Source: Nocardioides insulae DSM 17944
GTDB taxonomy: Bacteria > Actinomycetota > Actinomycetes > Propionibacteriales > Nocardioidaceae
DNA length: 64,000 nt
Direction of reading: 5' to 3'
Assembly: GCF_000422825.1 (NCBI RefSeq)
Contig: NZ_KE383929.1
Coordinates: 1 to 64,000, forward strand
Under the pieces are notes generated by a model. It saw only the letters and a list, made by a program, of their open reading frames with translations. It did not search any database and was not told where the DNA came from. Every line of letters begins with the position of its first letter. Position 1 is the first letter of the stretch. A program made the translations under genes and the position numbers. Below are positions 27,303-38,655 of this stretch, piece by piece.

Positions 27303-27929
27303 ATGACCGAGACCAGACAACCGGCTGTGGGCGGCTCCCTCGACGAGCAGCTCCTCACCAGACTCATGAACCAACGCATCGTCGTGCTCGGCCAGGAGGT
27401 CGACGATGCGATCGCCAACCGGCTGTGCGCGGCGCTGCTGCTCCTGTCCGCAGAGGATCCACGCCGCGACATCAGCCTCTACATCAACTCGCCGGGCGGC
27501 TCCGTCTCCGCCGGCCTCGCCGTCTACGACACGATGCGGCTGATCCCCAACGACATCAGCACCTTGGCGATGGGGCTGGCGGCCAGCATGGGCCAGTTCC
27601 TCCTCACCGCCGGTACGCCGGGGAAGCGCTACCTGCTGCCCCACTCCCGGGTGCTGCTGCACCAGGGGTCGGCCGGGCTGGGCGGGACGGCGATGGATGT
27701 GGAGATCCAGGCCGAGAACCTCGAACACGTCAAGGACGTGATGATGCGGCTCACCGCCGACCACACCGGCCAGCCGGTCGAGAAGGTCGAGAGGGATGCT
27801 CTGCGTGACCGGTGGTTCACGGCCGAGGAGGCGGTGGACTACGGATTCGCCGACAGCGTGCTCAGCGACATGGCCTCGGTGCAGCCGGCCCGCAACGGGT
27901 CGGCCTTCGGCCTGGGCGGGCGGTCATGA
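27303..27929 (+). CDS. clpP: ATP-dependent Clp protease proteolytic subunit (first of accessory pair)
   Basis: A 208-aa ClpP serine peptidase. The triad is visible as Ser95 in [11 protein letters not shown], His120 in [10 protein letters not shown] and Asp169 in [37 protein letters not shown] lines the active site. ClpP rings degrade proteins delivered by ClpX or ClpC. The pair is not beside tig or clpX, and a PopR-like regulator follows, so it is likely the accessory set (Streptomyces clpP3-clpP4 type); this is inference. Weak SD (GAAGC); translation may start leaderless. The stop overlaps the next clpP as ATGA. Confidence 0.93.
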   Translation: MTETRQPAVGGSLDEQLLTRLMNQRIVVLGQEVDDAIANRLCAALLLLSAEDPRRDISLYINSPGGSVSAGLAVYDTMRLIPNDISTLAMGLAASMGQFLLTAGTPGKRYLLPHSRVLLHQGSAGLGGTAMDVEIQAENLEHVKDVMMRLTADHTGQPVEKVERDALRDRWFTAEEAVDYGFADSVLSDMASVQPARNGSAFGLGGRS

Positions 27930-28528
27930 GCCAGTACACGATCCCGTCCGTCGTGGAACGCACCCGCCACGGGGAGCGGGCGGTCGACATCTACAGCAGG
28001 CTGCTCACCGACAGGATCGTCTACCTGGGCACCGAGATCGACGACGGCGTCGCCAACGTGGTGATCGCCCAGCTCCTGCATCTGGAGTCGGAGCAGCCCG
28101 AGCGGGAGATCAACCTCTACCTGAACAGCCCGGGCGGCTCGGTCAGCGCCATGTTCGGCATCTACGACACGATGCAGTTCATCCGCGCCCCGATCGCGAC
28201 CTCGTGCGTCGGGCAGGCCGGTTCGAGCGCCGCCGTACTCCTGGCCGCCGGCGCGCCCGGACGTCGTACGGTCCTTCCGCACGCCCGGGTCGTCCTGCAC
28301 CAACCCTCGGGAGGCGGACAGGGCGCCCTGCCCGATCTCGCGGTCCAGGCGAAGGAGCTGGCCCGGGTCCGACACGAGATGGAACAGGTGCTCGCCGACC
28401 ACACCGGGCACGACCCGGAGAGGATCCGGGAGGACACCGACCGCGACCTCATCCTCGGCGCGCACGAGGCAGTGGCGTACGGCGTCGCCGACGCCGTGCT
28501 CCCGAGCCGGAAGCTGGAGCTGGCCTGA
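27926..28528 (+). CDS. clpP: ATP-dependent Clp protease proteolytic subunit (second of accessory pair)
   Basis: A 200-aa ClpP. Ser100 in [15 protein letters not shown], His125 in [11 protein letters not shown] and the Asp in [18 protein letters not shown] form the triad; [22 protein letters not shown] is conserved. GQAGS replaces the usual GQAAS next to the nucleophile, a small change. ATG overlaps the first clpP, so the two subunits are coupled and probably form a hetero-tetradecamer. It ends 3 bp from the convergent regulator gene. Confidence 0.93.
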   Translation: MSQYTIPSVVERTRHGERAVDIYSRLLTDRIVYLGTEIDDGVANVVIAQLLHLESEQPEREINLYLNSPGGSVSAMFGIYDTMQFIRAPIATSCVGQAGSSAAVLLAAGAPGRRTVLPHARVVLHQPSGGGQGALPDLAVQAKELARVRHEMEQVLADHTGHDPERIREDTDRDLILGAHEAVAYGVADAVLPSRKLELA

Positions 28529-28531
28529 TCC

Positions 28532-28855
28532 TCAGGCGGCCAGGCAGACCGGACCGGGCGCACGGTCGGTGGCGAGCCGGTGAGTGACCCGGGCGGTGAG
28601 GTCGACCAGCTCGAGTCGGAGCGCTCCGCCGACGGCCTCGAGCACCTCGGAGCTGGGTTCCTTGCGGCCGCGCTCGACCTCGGAGAGGTACTGCGTCGAC
28701 ACCCCGGCCTCACCGGCGACATCGGCCAGGGTGCGCCCCCGCTCGTGGCGCTCGTCGCGGAGCACCTGACCGACCGCCTCGCGCCACAGCGGCGGCGCCT
28801 TGGTCGCCTGCGTGGGCCTGGCCGCGGGTCTCGGGAAGCCGATCACCTCACCCAT
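28532..28855 (-). CDS. XRE-family regulator, PopR/ClgR-like, with LAA C-terminus
   Basis: A 107-aa helix-turn-helix regulator. RDERHERGRTLADVAGEAGVSTQYLSEVERGRKEPSSEVLEAV (residues 34-76) contains the HTH and the STQYLSEVERGRKE block shared by ClgR and PopR, activators of Clp protease genes in actinobacteria. The protein ends Val-Cys-Leu-Ala-Ala; in PopR and ClgR the terminal Ala residues form a degron recognised by ClpP. It converges on the clpP pair, whose promoter carries a PopR-type site, and a ClgR-like palindrome lies upstream of its own start. A feedback loop is inferred. Confidence 0.85.
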   Translation of the reverse strand: MGEVIGFPRPAARPTQATKAPPLWREAVGQVLRDERHERGRTLADVAGEAGVSTQYLSEVERGRKEPSSEVLEAVGGALRLELVDLTARVTHRLATDRAPGPVCLAA

Positions 28856-28861
28856 GCTCCG

Positions 28862-28867
28862 ACGTTA
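28862..28867 (-). promoter_or_regulatory. -10 element TAACGT of the popR-like gene
   Basis: On the minus strand TAACGT is followed by CGGAGC and then the ATG at 28855, again exactly 6 nt. Confidence 0.5.
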
Positions 28868-28894
28868 GACCTGGTGTCCCCGGAGGCGGAGCGT

Positions 28895-28911
28895 GTTCGC
28901 GCCGGGCGAAC
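28895..28911 (-). promoter_or_regulatory. ClgR-like operator GTTCGC-N5-GCGAAC
   Basis: GTTCGC (28895-28900), GCCGG, GCGAAC (28906-28911) is a perfect 6-bp inverted repeat with a 5-nt spacer. It contains the CGC-N5-GCG core of ClgR sites known from Streptomyces and Corynebacterium. It is centred about 48 nt upstream of the predicted leaderless start of the popR-like gene, a position suited to activation. Confidence 0.68.
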
Positions 28912-28923
28912 GTACTCCAGGGT

Positions 28924-29265
28924 TCAGCGGCAGAACGCGTGCACGGTCAGACCGTGGTCCGCGCCGTCGAACACCTGCTCCAGCGCCATGTCGGTCAGGT
29001 GGTCACCGCCGTACGTCGCAGCCACCGCGTCCTCCCGGGTGACCACCACGTGTCCGGGGATCACGCCCTCCGGTCCGGTGCCGGTCCAGCAGCCGTGGGC
29101 CTCGATCAGCGCGACGGGTGAGCCGTCCGCGTGCGGGCGGTGGTCCATGACGTCGGGGCCGGCCACGTCGCGGGAATCGGCCTGGTTCGCCGCGCCGATG
29201 AACAGCGCGGCGAAGACGGCGAACCACACGACGCCGTGGAGAACCGTGGATCGAACGCGACTCAT
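28924..29265 (-). CDS. hypothetical secreted or membrane-anchored protein
   Basis: A 113-aa protein with an N-terminal hydrophobic segment (VLHGVVWFAVFAALFIGAA, residues 8-26) followed by Asn-Gln-Ala, a possible signal peptide. The mature part contains HGCWTGTGPEGVIPGHVVVT and ends in HAFCR, giving two Cys that could form a disulfide outside the cell. ATG 29265 has an excellent GGAGG 6 nt upstream. I recognise no family. It stands between the popR-like gene and the metallo-beta-lactamase-fold gene. Confidence 0.75.
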   Translation of the reverse strand: MSRVRSTVLHGVVWFAVFAALFIGAANQADSRDVAGPDVMDHRPHADGSPVALIEAHGCWTGTGPEGVIPGHVVVTREDAVAATYGGDHLTDMALEQVFDGADHGLTVHAFCR

Positions 29266-29492
29266 TCCCAACCTCCGGAGCGGGTGGGGGCGCTCACCGG
29301 TCAGCGGTGCTGGAGCGCCCCTCACCCGTGAGACGTTCACCGGCCGACGGTCATGACGACGCGAGGTCTGTGTGCTGGGTCACCTCTGGGCGGCTGCTCG
29401 CGACAAGCGCTCCCGCACCTCGACGACCCCGCAGTCCTTCACGCGGATCGGGTCGCTGCCCAAGCGCGGCATCCTCTCGGCCCGGCTCGGGC

Positions 29493-30164
29493 TCACCAAC
29501 CGCGTTCGCGCCACTCGGCCAGATGGGGGCGCTGCTCGCCGAGGGTGGAGTCGTCGCCGTGGCCGGGGTAGAACCAGGTGTCGTCCGGCAGACGCTGGAA
29601 GATCCGCTCCTCCACGTCGTCGACGAGCTGGGCGAAGGCTGCCTCGTCGCCGAAGGTGTTGCCCACTCCGCCCGGGAAGAGCGAGTCGCCGGTGAACAGG
29701 TGAGGTGTGCCCTGCGGGTCGGTGTAGAGCAGGGCGATCGAACCCGGTGTGTGACCGCGCAGGGCGATCACCTCCAGCGTGGAGTCGCCCACCGACACGA
29801 CGTCGCCCTGGGCGAGCGGGCGGGTGACAGGTACGCCGGTCTGCTCGGCCACCGCGTCGGCGTCCGGCGCGCCGGCCAGCACATCGGCACCGGTGGCGTC
29901 GACGACCTGCTTCAGCGCGCGGTGGTGGTCCCAGTGCTGGTGGGTCGTCGCCACCGCGGTGAGACCGGCATCGCCGATGATGGGGAGCAGCGTCGGGGCC
30001 TCGGCGGCGGCATCGATCAGGAGTTGCTCGCCGGTGCTGTGGCAGCGGAGCAGGTAGCAGTTGTTCGACATCTTCGGGTCGACCGCGACCTTGGTGATGG
30101 TCAGGGCGGACAGCCGCCTGACATCCGCGGGACCGCCGGGGGAGACCTGGCCGGTGTAGTTCAC
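29493..30164 (-). CDS. MBL-fold metallo-hydrolase (glyoxalase II-like)
   Basis: A 223-aa metallo-beta-lactamase-fold enzyme. The metal-binding THQHWDHH motif (in place of canonical THxHxDH, with Gln third-position variation), ALRGHTPGSIALLY, LFTGDSLFPGGVGNTF and WFYPGHGDDSTLGEQ give the His/Asp ligands. It resembles hydroxyacylglutathione hydrolases; in this mycothiol-using lineage the natural thiol may be mycothiol. GTG 30164 has GGAGG 4 nt upstream and overlaps the upstream gene's stop as GTGA. Confidence 0.88.
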   Translation of the reverse strand: MNYTGQVSPGGPADVRRLSALTITKVAVDPKMSNNCYLLRCHSTGEQLLIDAAAEAPTLLPIIGDAGLTAVATTHQHWDHHRALKQVVDATGADVLAGAPDADAVAEQTGVPVTRPLAQGDVVSVGDSTLEVIALRGHTPGSIALLYTDPQGTPHLFTGDSLFPGGVGNTFGDEAAFAQLVDDVEERIFQRLPDDTWFYPGHGDDSTLGEQRPHLAEWRERGW

Positions 30165-30967
30165 ATTCCCTCCATCCGCGGCATCTCGCCGCCTTCGCAG
30201 CTCAGGGGTGCACCATCCTGCCCGGGCCGGGTGGGGTCCGCGCCGACGGGTCGCCCGGTCGACCACCACGCCAGGCTCGAGGCGGGGCCGCGCACCGTGG
30301 GGTGCTGCCAGTCTTCGGAGTCGGGGGCGGCGTCGCCGTCGACCCCGAAGACCCAGTAGGCCCCCAGGTCGGTGGCGTGCGCGCGGAAGGGGGCGCCGTC
30401 GTACCCGCCCGACCGGGTGTCGAGGAGAGCCGTCACGAACTCGGTCGGCCAGTCGGCGGCTTCGTAGCCGAGGCCGAGATCGGCGTGGTGGATCTCGACC
30501 TCCCGCAGCCGTGCGAGCGGCAGGGTGGAGACACGGAACCTGCGGGCGCTGCCGGGGGTGCGCTCGATCACCGCGTCGCCGAGTTCGGGCACGGCCGATC
30601 CAGCAGCCAGCGCGCGGGCCAACTCGGTGGTGGCCCCCATCAACCGGTCGCGGAGCACGGGAGGGGACGCGGTGGCGAGCCGGTCGATATCGGAGTTACG
30701 GCGAGCGACCGAGGCGTACATCGGGGTCTCCTCACCCTCCAGCAGCGCCACCACCGCTCCGGCGACACCTTCGGCGTGCAGGGCCAGATGGGCGACCACA
30801 TGTGCTCGGCTCCACTCGGGCAGGCGGGACGGTGAGGTCCAGTCGCCGTCCTCGATCCCGTCGACCGTGCGGACCAGCCGGATCGTCGCCGAACGGAGGT
30901 CGCCGAGGGCGTCGGTCGCCGGGTCTGGTGTGGTCGGGAACCGGGTGTCACGCTGGTCACCTGACAT
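30161..30967 (-). CDS. maleylpyruvate isomerase family mycothiol-dependent enzyme
   Basis: A 268-aa DinB-superfamily protein. LVRTVDGIEDGDWTSPSRLPEWSRAHVVAHLALHAEGVAG (residues 31-70) is the mycothiol-dependent maleylpyruvate isomerase N-terminal bundle, with His residues as metal ligands; LREVEIHHADLGLGYEAADWP supplies the third ligand region. The C-terminal DUF1918-unrelated MDMPI_C-like region follows. It is the first gene of a two-gene operon with the MBL hydrolase, suggesting a shared mycothiol-conjugate pathway; that link is inference. Confidence 0.87.
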   Translation of the reverse strand: MSGDQRDTRFPTTPDPATDALGDLRSATIRLVRTVDGIEDGDWTSPSRLPEWSRAHVVAHLALHAEGVAGAVVALLEGEETPMYASVARRNSDIDRLATASPPVLRDRLMGATTELARALAAGSAVPELGDAVIERTPGSARRFRVSTLPLARLREVEIHHADLGLGYEAADWPTEFVTALLDTRSGGYDGAPFRAHATDLGAYWVFGVDGDAAPDSEDWQHPTVRGPASSLAWWSTGRPVGADPTRPGQDGAPLSCEGGEMPRMEGM

Positions 30968-31049
30968 GCGGCCATGAAACCACCACCGGCGCCCGCGTGT
31001 GAGCAACCAGACCAAGGGCTGGAAACCCGGCGGGTCCCCGACTGCCTGC

Positions 31050-31072
31050 TAGGATGACGAACATCTGTTCGA
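31050..31072 (+). promoter_or_regulatory. uvrA promoter -10 (TAGGAT) with LexA SOS box
   Basis: TAGGAT at 31050-31055 is a good -10. Overlapping the expected transcription start is ACGAAC-ATCT-GTTCGA (31057-31072), which matches the actinobacterial LexA consensus TCGAAC-N4-GTTCGA at 11 of 12 arm positions. LexA bound here would block transcription of uvrA. Confidence 0.85.
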
Positions 31073-31094
31073 ACCGGCGTCACACGGAGGGCCA

Positions 31095-34049
<2,955 letters not shown>

Positions 34050-34155
34050 ACCACCCAGCCGCTGGGTCCGTGTCAGTACCGTGAGACTGCCGTGCGGGAA
34101 CGCCGGCGGCCGTACCACCGGATCAGTGTCCACCGATGCGAAGAGGGTGCTCCAG

Positions 34156-34641
34156 ATGACCGACGTACGACCGTGCTTCGACCGGCGCCGCGCCCTTGCG
34201 GGTGCGGCGGGGATCGGGATCGGCGCCCCCCTGTTGGCCGCCTGTGGCGGTGAGGAGTCGGGAAGCTCGAGTTCCGGTGCCTCCTCCTCCGCGCCGGCAT
34301 CCCCTTCATCCTCGGCACCCGGTTCGGCCGGGAGCGCCGGCTCGAGCGGGGCGGCGGAGGGGTTGACGAGCACGAGCGAGATCGCGGTCGGTGGGGGCAC
34401 CATCTTCCCCGACGAGAAGGTTGTCATCACCCAGCCGGAGGAGGGCGTCTTCAAGGCGTTCGACTCCACCTGCACCCACCAGGGGTGCACGGTGACCGAT
34501 GTGGAGAACGGCGTGATCGTCTGCCCGTGCCACTTCAGCCAGTTCTCCGTGGCCGACGGGTCGGTCCAGGACGGCCCGGCCGAGGATCCGCTGCCGGAGG
34601 TGGCGATCACGGTGACCGGCGACCAGATCAGCCTCGCCTGA
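34156..34641 (+). CDS. Rieske [2Fe-2S] lipoprotein with Tat signal
   Basis: A 161-aa exported Rieske protein. The N-terminus FDRRRALAGAAGIGIGAPLLAACGG has the twin arginines, a hydrophobic stretch and a lipobox (LLAAC) for lipid attachment at about Cys31. A 45-residue Ser/Ala/Gly/Pro linker follows. The cluster ligands are visible as CTHQGC and CPCHFSQF. It likely transfers electrons at the outer membrane face; partner unknown. ATG 34156 with GAGGGTG 6 nt upstream is preferred over upstream GTGs. It separates uvrA from uvrC. Confidence 0.88.
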   Translation: MTDVRPCFDRRRALAGAAGIGIGAPLLAACGGEESGSSSSGASSSAPASPSSSAPGSAGSAGSSGAAEGLTSTSEIAVGGGTIFPDEKVVITQPEEGVFKAFDSTCTHQGCTVTDVENGVIVCPCHFSQFSVADGSVQDGPAEDPLPEVAITVTGDQISLA

Positions 34642-34706
34642 GTCGGAGCCACCCGACCGCACCGGCGACCTGCCGACTCCGGTTCGGGACCGTCGGTGCC
34701 CCCGAC

Positions 34707-34712
34707 TAGGTT
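34707..34712 (+). promoter_or_regulatory. -10 element TAGGTT of uvrC operon
   Basis: TAGGTT ends exactly 6 nt before the uvrC GTG at 34719; TTCGGG at 34683-34688, 18 nt upstream, could be the -35. No LexA box is seen here, unlike at uvrA. Confidence 0.6.
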
Positions 34713-34718
34713 TGACCT

Positions 34719-36698
34719 GTGCCGAACCCGCTCAGTTATCGCCCCCGGCCGGGCACCATCCCCACTCAGCCCGGCGTCTACCGTTTCCGTGACGGCAACG
34801 GTCGGGTGATCTATGTCGGTAAGGCGAAGAACCTCCGGGCGCGGCTGTCCTCATACTTCCAGGACGTCGGCAACCTGCATCCGCGTACCGCGACCATGGT
34901 CACCACCGCGGCCGGTGTCGAGTGGACGGTGGTCAACACCGAGGTGGAGGCGCTCGCGCTCGAATACTCCTGGATCAAGGAGTACGACCCGCGGTTCAAC
35001 GTCAAGTATCGCGACGACAAGTCCTACCCCTGGCTCGCGGTGACTGTAGGGGAGGAATTCCCGCGGGTGATGGTGGGTCGGGGGGCCAAGCGCAAGGGCA
35101 CTCGCTACTTCGGCCCCTACGGCCACGCCTGGGCCATCCGAGAGACGGTCGACATCTTGCTGCGGGTCTTCCCGATGCGCAGTTGCTCACCCGGGGTCTT
35201 CAAGCGCAGTCAGCAGGTCGGCCGGCCCTGCCTGCTGGGCTACATCGACAAGTGCTCAGCCCCCTGCGTCGGACAGATCAGCACCGCGGACCACCGTCGC
35301 ATCGTCGATGACTTCTGCGACTTCATGGCGGGGCGCACCAGCGCGTTCACCAAGCGCATCGAGCAGGAGATGTACGCCGCCTCGGAGGCGCTCGAGTTCG
35401 AGCGGGCCGCCCGGTTGCGCGATGATCTCGGGGCGCTCGAGCGGGCGATGGAGAAGCAGGCCGTGGTGCTCGGTGACGGTGCAGACGCCGACGTCATCGC
35501 CCTGGCCGAGGATCCGCTGGAGGTCGCCGTCCAGATCTTCTACGTCCGTGGCGGCCGGATCCGCGGCCAGCGCGGCTGGGTGGCCGACCGGGTCGATGAG
35601 GGGGAGACCGACAAGCTCGTCGAGGACTTCCTGCTTCAGCTCTACGCAGGGATCGATCGGGCGGAGGCGCGGGACAGCATTCCCCGGGAGATCCTGGTGC
35701 CCGCGCTGCCACCCGATGTCGAGACGGTGGAGGAGCTGCTCTCGGAGATCCGGGGGAGCAGGGTGCGGGTGCGGATCCCGCAGCGGGGTGACAAGAAGAC
35801 CCTGATGGAGACGGTGGCACGTAACGCCGGCCAGACCCTGGCACTCCACAAGACCAAGCGGGCCAGCGACCTGACCACCCGCAATCAGGCGCTGGAGGAG
35901 ATCCAGGAAGCCCTCGAGCTCGGCGAGGTGCCGCTGCGGATCGAGTGCTACGACATCTCCAACCTCCAGGGCACCGAGGTGGTCGCCTCGATGGTGGTCT
36001 TCGAGGATGGCCTGCCGCGCAAGAGCGAATATCGACGGTTCGTGATCCGTGGCGTCGACGGGCAGAACGACGTCGCGTCGATGGACGAGGTCATCACCCG
36101 CCGGTTCAAGCGGCTCCTCGACGAGCAGGCCACCTCGGTGGTCTCGACCGAGGTGGACGGTGCCGACGGGCCGATGCTGGTCGACCCGGAGACCGGCCGG
36201 CCGCGCAAGTTCGCCTACGCTCCCGGCCTGGTGGTGGTCGACGGAGGGCCCCCGCAGGTGGCGGCGGCCAGGCGGGCCCTCGACGCTCTCGGCATCGAGG
36301 ACATCCCGGTGGTCGGCCTCGCCAAGCGACTGGAGGAGGTGTGGGTGCCCGAGGAGGAGGACCCGGTGATCCTGCCGCGCAGTTCCGAGGGGCTCTATCT
36401 GCTCCAGCGCATCCGCGACGAGGCGCACCGGTTCGCGATCACGCACCACCGCAACCGGCGCAGCAAGTCGATGGTGGAGAGCACCCTCGACGACGTCCCC
36501 GGGCTGGGGGAGGTGCGCCGCAAGACCCTGCTCAAGCATTTCGGATCGCTGCGCAAGCTCCGTGCTGCCAGTGTCGAGGAGCTGAGTGAGGTCCCTGGCA
36601 TCGGCCCTCGCACCGCCCAGGCGATCAAGGCCGCCGTTGCAGACCAGGCGCCGGCGATGGCGGTCAACACCGCCACCGGCGAGATCGAGGAAGGATGA
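34719..36698 (+). CDS. uvrC: excinuclease ABC subunit C
   Basis: A 659-aa UvrC nuclease making both incisions in nucleotide excision repair. GIY-YIG domain: [30 protein letters not shown] (about 20-50). CPG...C zinc-like cluster region [33 protein letters not shown] domain [19 protein letters not shown]. RNase H-like endonuclease: [24 protein letters not shown] and [13 protein letters not shown]. Tandem Hh[22 protein letters not shown] and [15 protein letters not shown]. The GTG start follows a -10 by 6 nt; the stop overlaps rapZ as ATGA. Confidence 0.97.
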   Translation: MPNPLSYRPRPGTIPTQPGVYRFRDGNGRVIYVGKAKNLRARLSSYFQDVGNLHPRTATMVTTAAGVEWTVVNTEVEALALEYSWIKEYDPRFNVKYRDDKSYPWLAVTVGEEFPRVMVGRGAKRKGTRYFGPYGHAWAIRETVDILLRVFPMRSCSPGVFKRSQQVGRPCLLGYIDKCSAPCVGQISTADHRRIVDDFCDFMAGRTSAFTKRIEQEMYAASEALEFERAARLRDDLGALERAMEKQAVVLGDGADADVIALAEDPLEVAVQIFYVRGGRIRGQRGWVADRVDEGETDKLVEDFLLQLYAGIDRAEARDSIPREILVPALPPDVETVEELLSEIRGSRVRVRIPQRGDKKTLMETVARNAGQTLALHKTKRASDLTTRNQALEEIQEALELGEVPLRIECYDISNLQGTEVVASMVVFEDGLPRKSEYRRFVIRGVDGQNDVASMDEVITRRFKRLLDEQATSVVSTEVDGADGPMLVDPETGRPRKFAYAPGLVVVDGGPPQVAAARRALDALGIEDIPVVGLAKRLEEVWVPEEEDPVILPRSSEGLYLLQRIRDEAHRFAITHHRNRRSKSMVESTLDDVPGLGEVRRKTLLKHFGSLRKLRAASVEELSEVPGIGPRTAQAIKAAVADQAPAMAVNTATGEIEEG

Positions 36699-37609
36699 CG
36701 GGCATGGGGATGCCGAGTGAGGGATCAGCTCCCGGCGTGTACGCCGAGGGGGGCGGCGAGGTCGTGGTGGTGACCGGGATGACCGGCGCCGGCCGCAGCA
36801 CCGTGGCCAAGGAGTTGGAGGATCTCGGCTTCTACGTCGTGGACAATCTGCCGCCGTCCCTGCTGCCGCAGGTGGTCCGGTTGGTCGACGAGAGCCGGGG
36901 GCGGTCCCAGCGGATCGCGGTGGTGGTCGACGTACGCTCCGGGTCGTTCTTCGACGACCTGCAGGAGGCACTGGCGCCGGGCGCCACTGGGCGTCGCAGC
37001 ACGATGGTCTTCCTCGACGCCGCCGACGAGGTCCTGGTGCGACGCCAGGAGGCGGTACGCCGCCCGCATCCGCTCCAGGGCCACGGTCGGCTGCTCGAAG
37101 GGCTCGAGCGGGAGCGCGTGGCTCTCGCCGACCTGCGCGGATCCGCCGATCTGGTCATCGACACCACGACCCTCAACGTGCACCAGCTGACCAAGCGGAT
37201 CACCGAGGCCTTCGGCACGCCCGACACCACGAGCCTGAAGATGGTCGTGATCAGCTTCGGGTTCAAGTACGGCATCCCGGTCGACGCCGACTTCGTCGCG
37301 GACATGCGGTTCCTGCCCAACCCGTTCTGGGTGCCCGAACTCCGCGCCGGCAACGGCCGCGACAACACCGACGTCGCCGCCTACGTCTACAGCCGTCCGG
37401 GTGCTGAGGAATTCCTCGAGGGCTACCTCCCGGTCCTCACCGGGGTGGCCGAGGGCTACCTGCGTGAGGGCAAGCGGTTCATGCGGGTGGCCGTCGGATG
37501 CACCGGGGGCAAGCACCGGAGCGTCGCCATGTCCGAGGAGATCGTGCGACGCCTGACCGCCGAGGGGTACGACGCGCGTGCGGTCCATCGTGACCTGGGG
37601 CGGGAGTGA
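36695..37609 (+). CDS. rapZ: RNase adapter RapZ (YvcJ-like nucleotide-binding protein)
   Basis: A 304-aa P-loop protein. Walker [17 protein letters not shown] near residue 29; [29 protein letters not shown]; and the C-terminal [19 protein letters not shown] are RapZ/YvcJ signatures. In E. coli RapZ guides RNase E to GlmZ; in actinobacteria the role is not settled, but the protein binds UDP-GlcNAc-related or nucleotide ligands. ATG 36695 overlaps uvrC and the stop overlaps yvcK. The uvrC-rapZ-yvcK-whiA order is the conserved actinobacterial arrangement. Confidence 0.94.
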   Translation: MTGMGMPSEGSAPGVYAEGGGEVVVVTGMTGAGRSTVAKELEDLGFYVVDNLPPSLLPQVVRLVDESRGRSQRIAVVVDVRSGSFFDDLQEALAPGATGRRSTMVFLDAADEVLVRRQEAVRRPHPLQGHGRLLEGLERERVALADLRGSADLVIDTTTLNVHQLTKRITEAFGTPDTTSLKMVVISFGFKYGIPVDADFVADMRFLPNPFWVPELRAGNGRDNTDVAAYVYSRPGAEEFLEGYLPVLTGVAEGYLREGKRFMRVAVGCTGGKHRSVAMSEEIVRRLTAEGYDARAVHRDLGRE

Positions 37610-38586
37610 TGGTCTCGGGGTTCGATCGAGCCCAATCGGCGGTCGCCTTCGGGGGCGGTCACGGGCTGCACGCCTCGTTGAGCGCGCTGCGCCGACTGGT
37701 CGACGACCTGACCGTCGACGACCTGACCGCGATCGTGACGGTGGCCGACAACGGCGGTTCCTCGGGGCGGCTGCGGGAGGAGTTCGACGTCCTGCCGCCC
37801 GGCGACCTCCGGATGGCGCTGGCCGCCCTGTGCGGAGCCGACGAGTGGGGCAGCACCTGGGCGGAGGTGCTACAGCACCGGTTCGCCGGCGAGGGGGAGA
37901 TGCGCGGGCACAGTCTGGGCAACCTGCTGATCGTGGGTCTCTGGGAGCGGCTCGGAGACCACGTGGAGGCGTTGGACTGGGTGGGCCGACTGCTCGGCGC
38001 CAAGGGCCGGGTGCTCCCGATGGCGCTCACCCCGATGGACATCACCGCGCAGGTCCGTGGACTGGTGGCCGACGAGCCGGAGGCCCGGGTATCGGTGCGC
38101 GGCCAGGTGCAGGTCGCCACCACCGGAGGGCGGATCGAGTCGATCGCCCTTACCCCGCCCGACCCGGCCGCCGCCCCTGCGGCGCTGGCGGCGATCGCCG
38201 AGGCCGACTGGGTCTTCCTGGGGCCGGGGTCGTGGTTCACCTCGGTGATCCCGCACCTGATGGTTCCGGCCCTGCGCGCGGCCCTGGTCGAGACCCCGGC
38301 CCGGATCGTCGTGGTGCTCAACCTCTCCGAGCAGGCCGGTGAGACGCACGGTCTCGGTCCGGCCGAGCACCTTTCCGTCCTCCGAGCACACGCACCCGAC
38401 CTGGCGGTGCACACCGTCATCGCCGACCGGAGCCACGTCGGCGAGCACCAGGTCGCCGCCCTGGAGGCGCTGACCACCTCCGCCGGCACGCGCCTCGTAC
38501 TCGAGGACGTCGCCGCGTCGGACGGCTCACCGAGGCACGATCCGGCGAAACTGGCCAGCGTGTACGCCGCGGTCATGGAGACATGA
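37606..38586 (+). CDS. yvcK: gluconeogenesis factor YvcK/CuvA family, UDP-GlcNAc-binding
   Basis: A 326-aa CofD-like fold protein. AVAFGGGHGLHASLSALRRL is the nucleotide-binding start; IVTVADNGGSSGRLREEFDVLPPGDLRMAL and HSLGNLLIVGLWERLGD follow; FLGPGSWFTSVIPHLMVP is the late signature. YvcK proteins bind UDP-N-acetylglucosamine and coordinate carbon flow with cell wall growth (CuvA in M. tuberculosis). GTG 37606 overlaps rapZ as GTGA. It ends 69 bp before whiA. Confidence 0.93.
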   Translation: MMVSGFDRAQSAVAFGGGHGLHASLSALRRLVDDLTVDDLTAIVTVADNGGSSGRLREEFDVLPPGDLRMALAALCGADEWGSTWAEVLQHRFAGEGEMRGHSLGNLLIVGLWERLGDHVEALDWVGRLLGAKGRVLPMALTPMDITAQVRGLVADEPEARVSVRGQVQVATTGGRIESIALTPPDPAAAPAALAAIAEADWVFLGPGSWFTSVIPHLMVPALRAALVETPARIVVVLNLSEQAGETHGLGPAEHLSVLRAHAPDLAVHTVIADRSHVGEHQVAALEALTTSAGTRLVLEDVAASDGSPRHDPAKLASVYAAVMET

Positions 38587-38655
38587 CTCACCACCCCTCC
38601 GATCCGGCGGGGACGGTTGCCCAGGGTTGTTGACGCTCGTGGGAGGATCGCTCGC

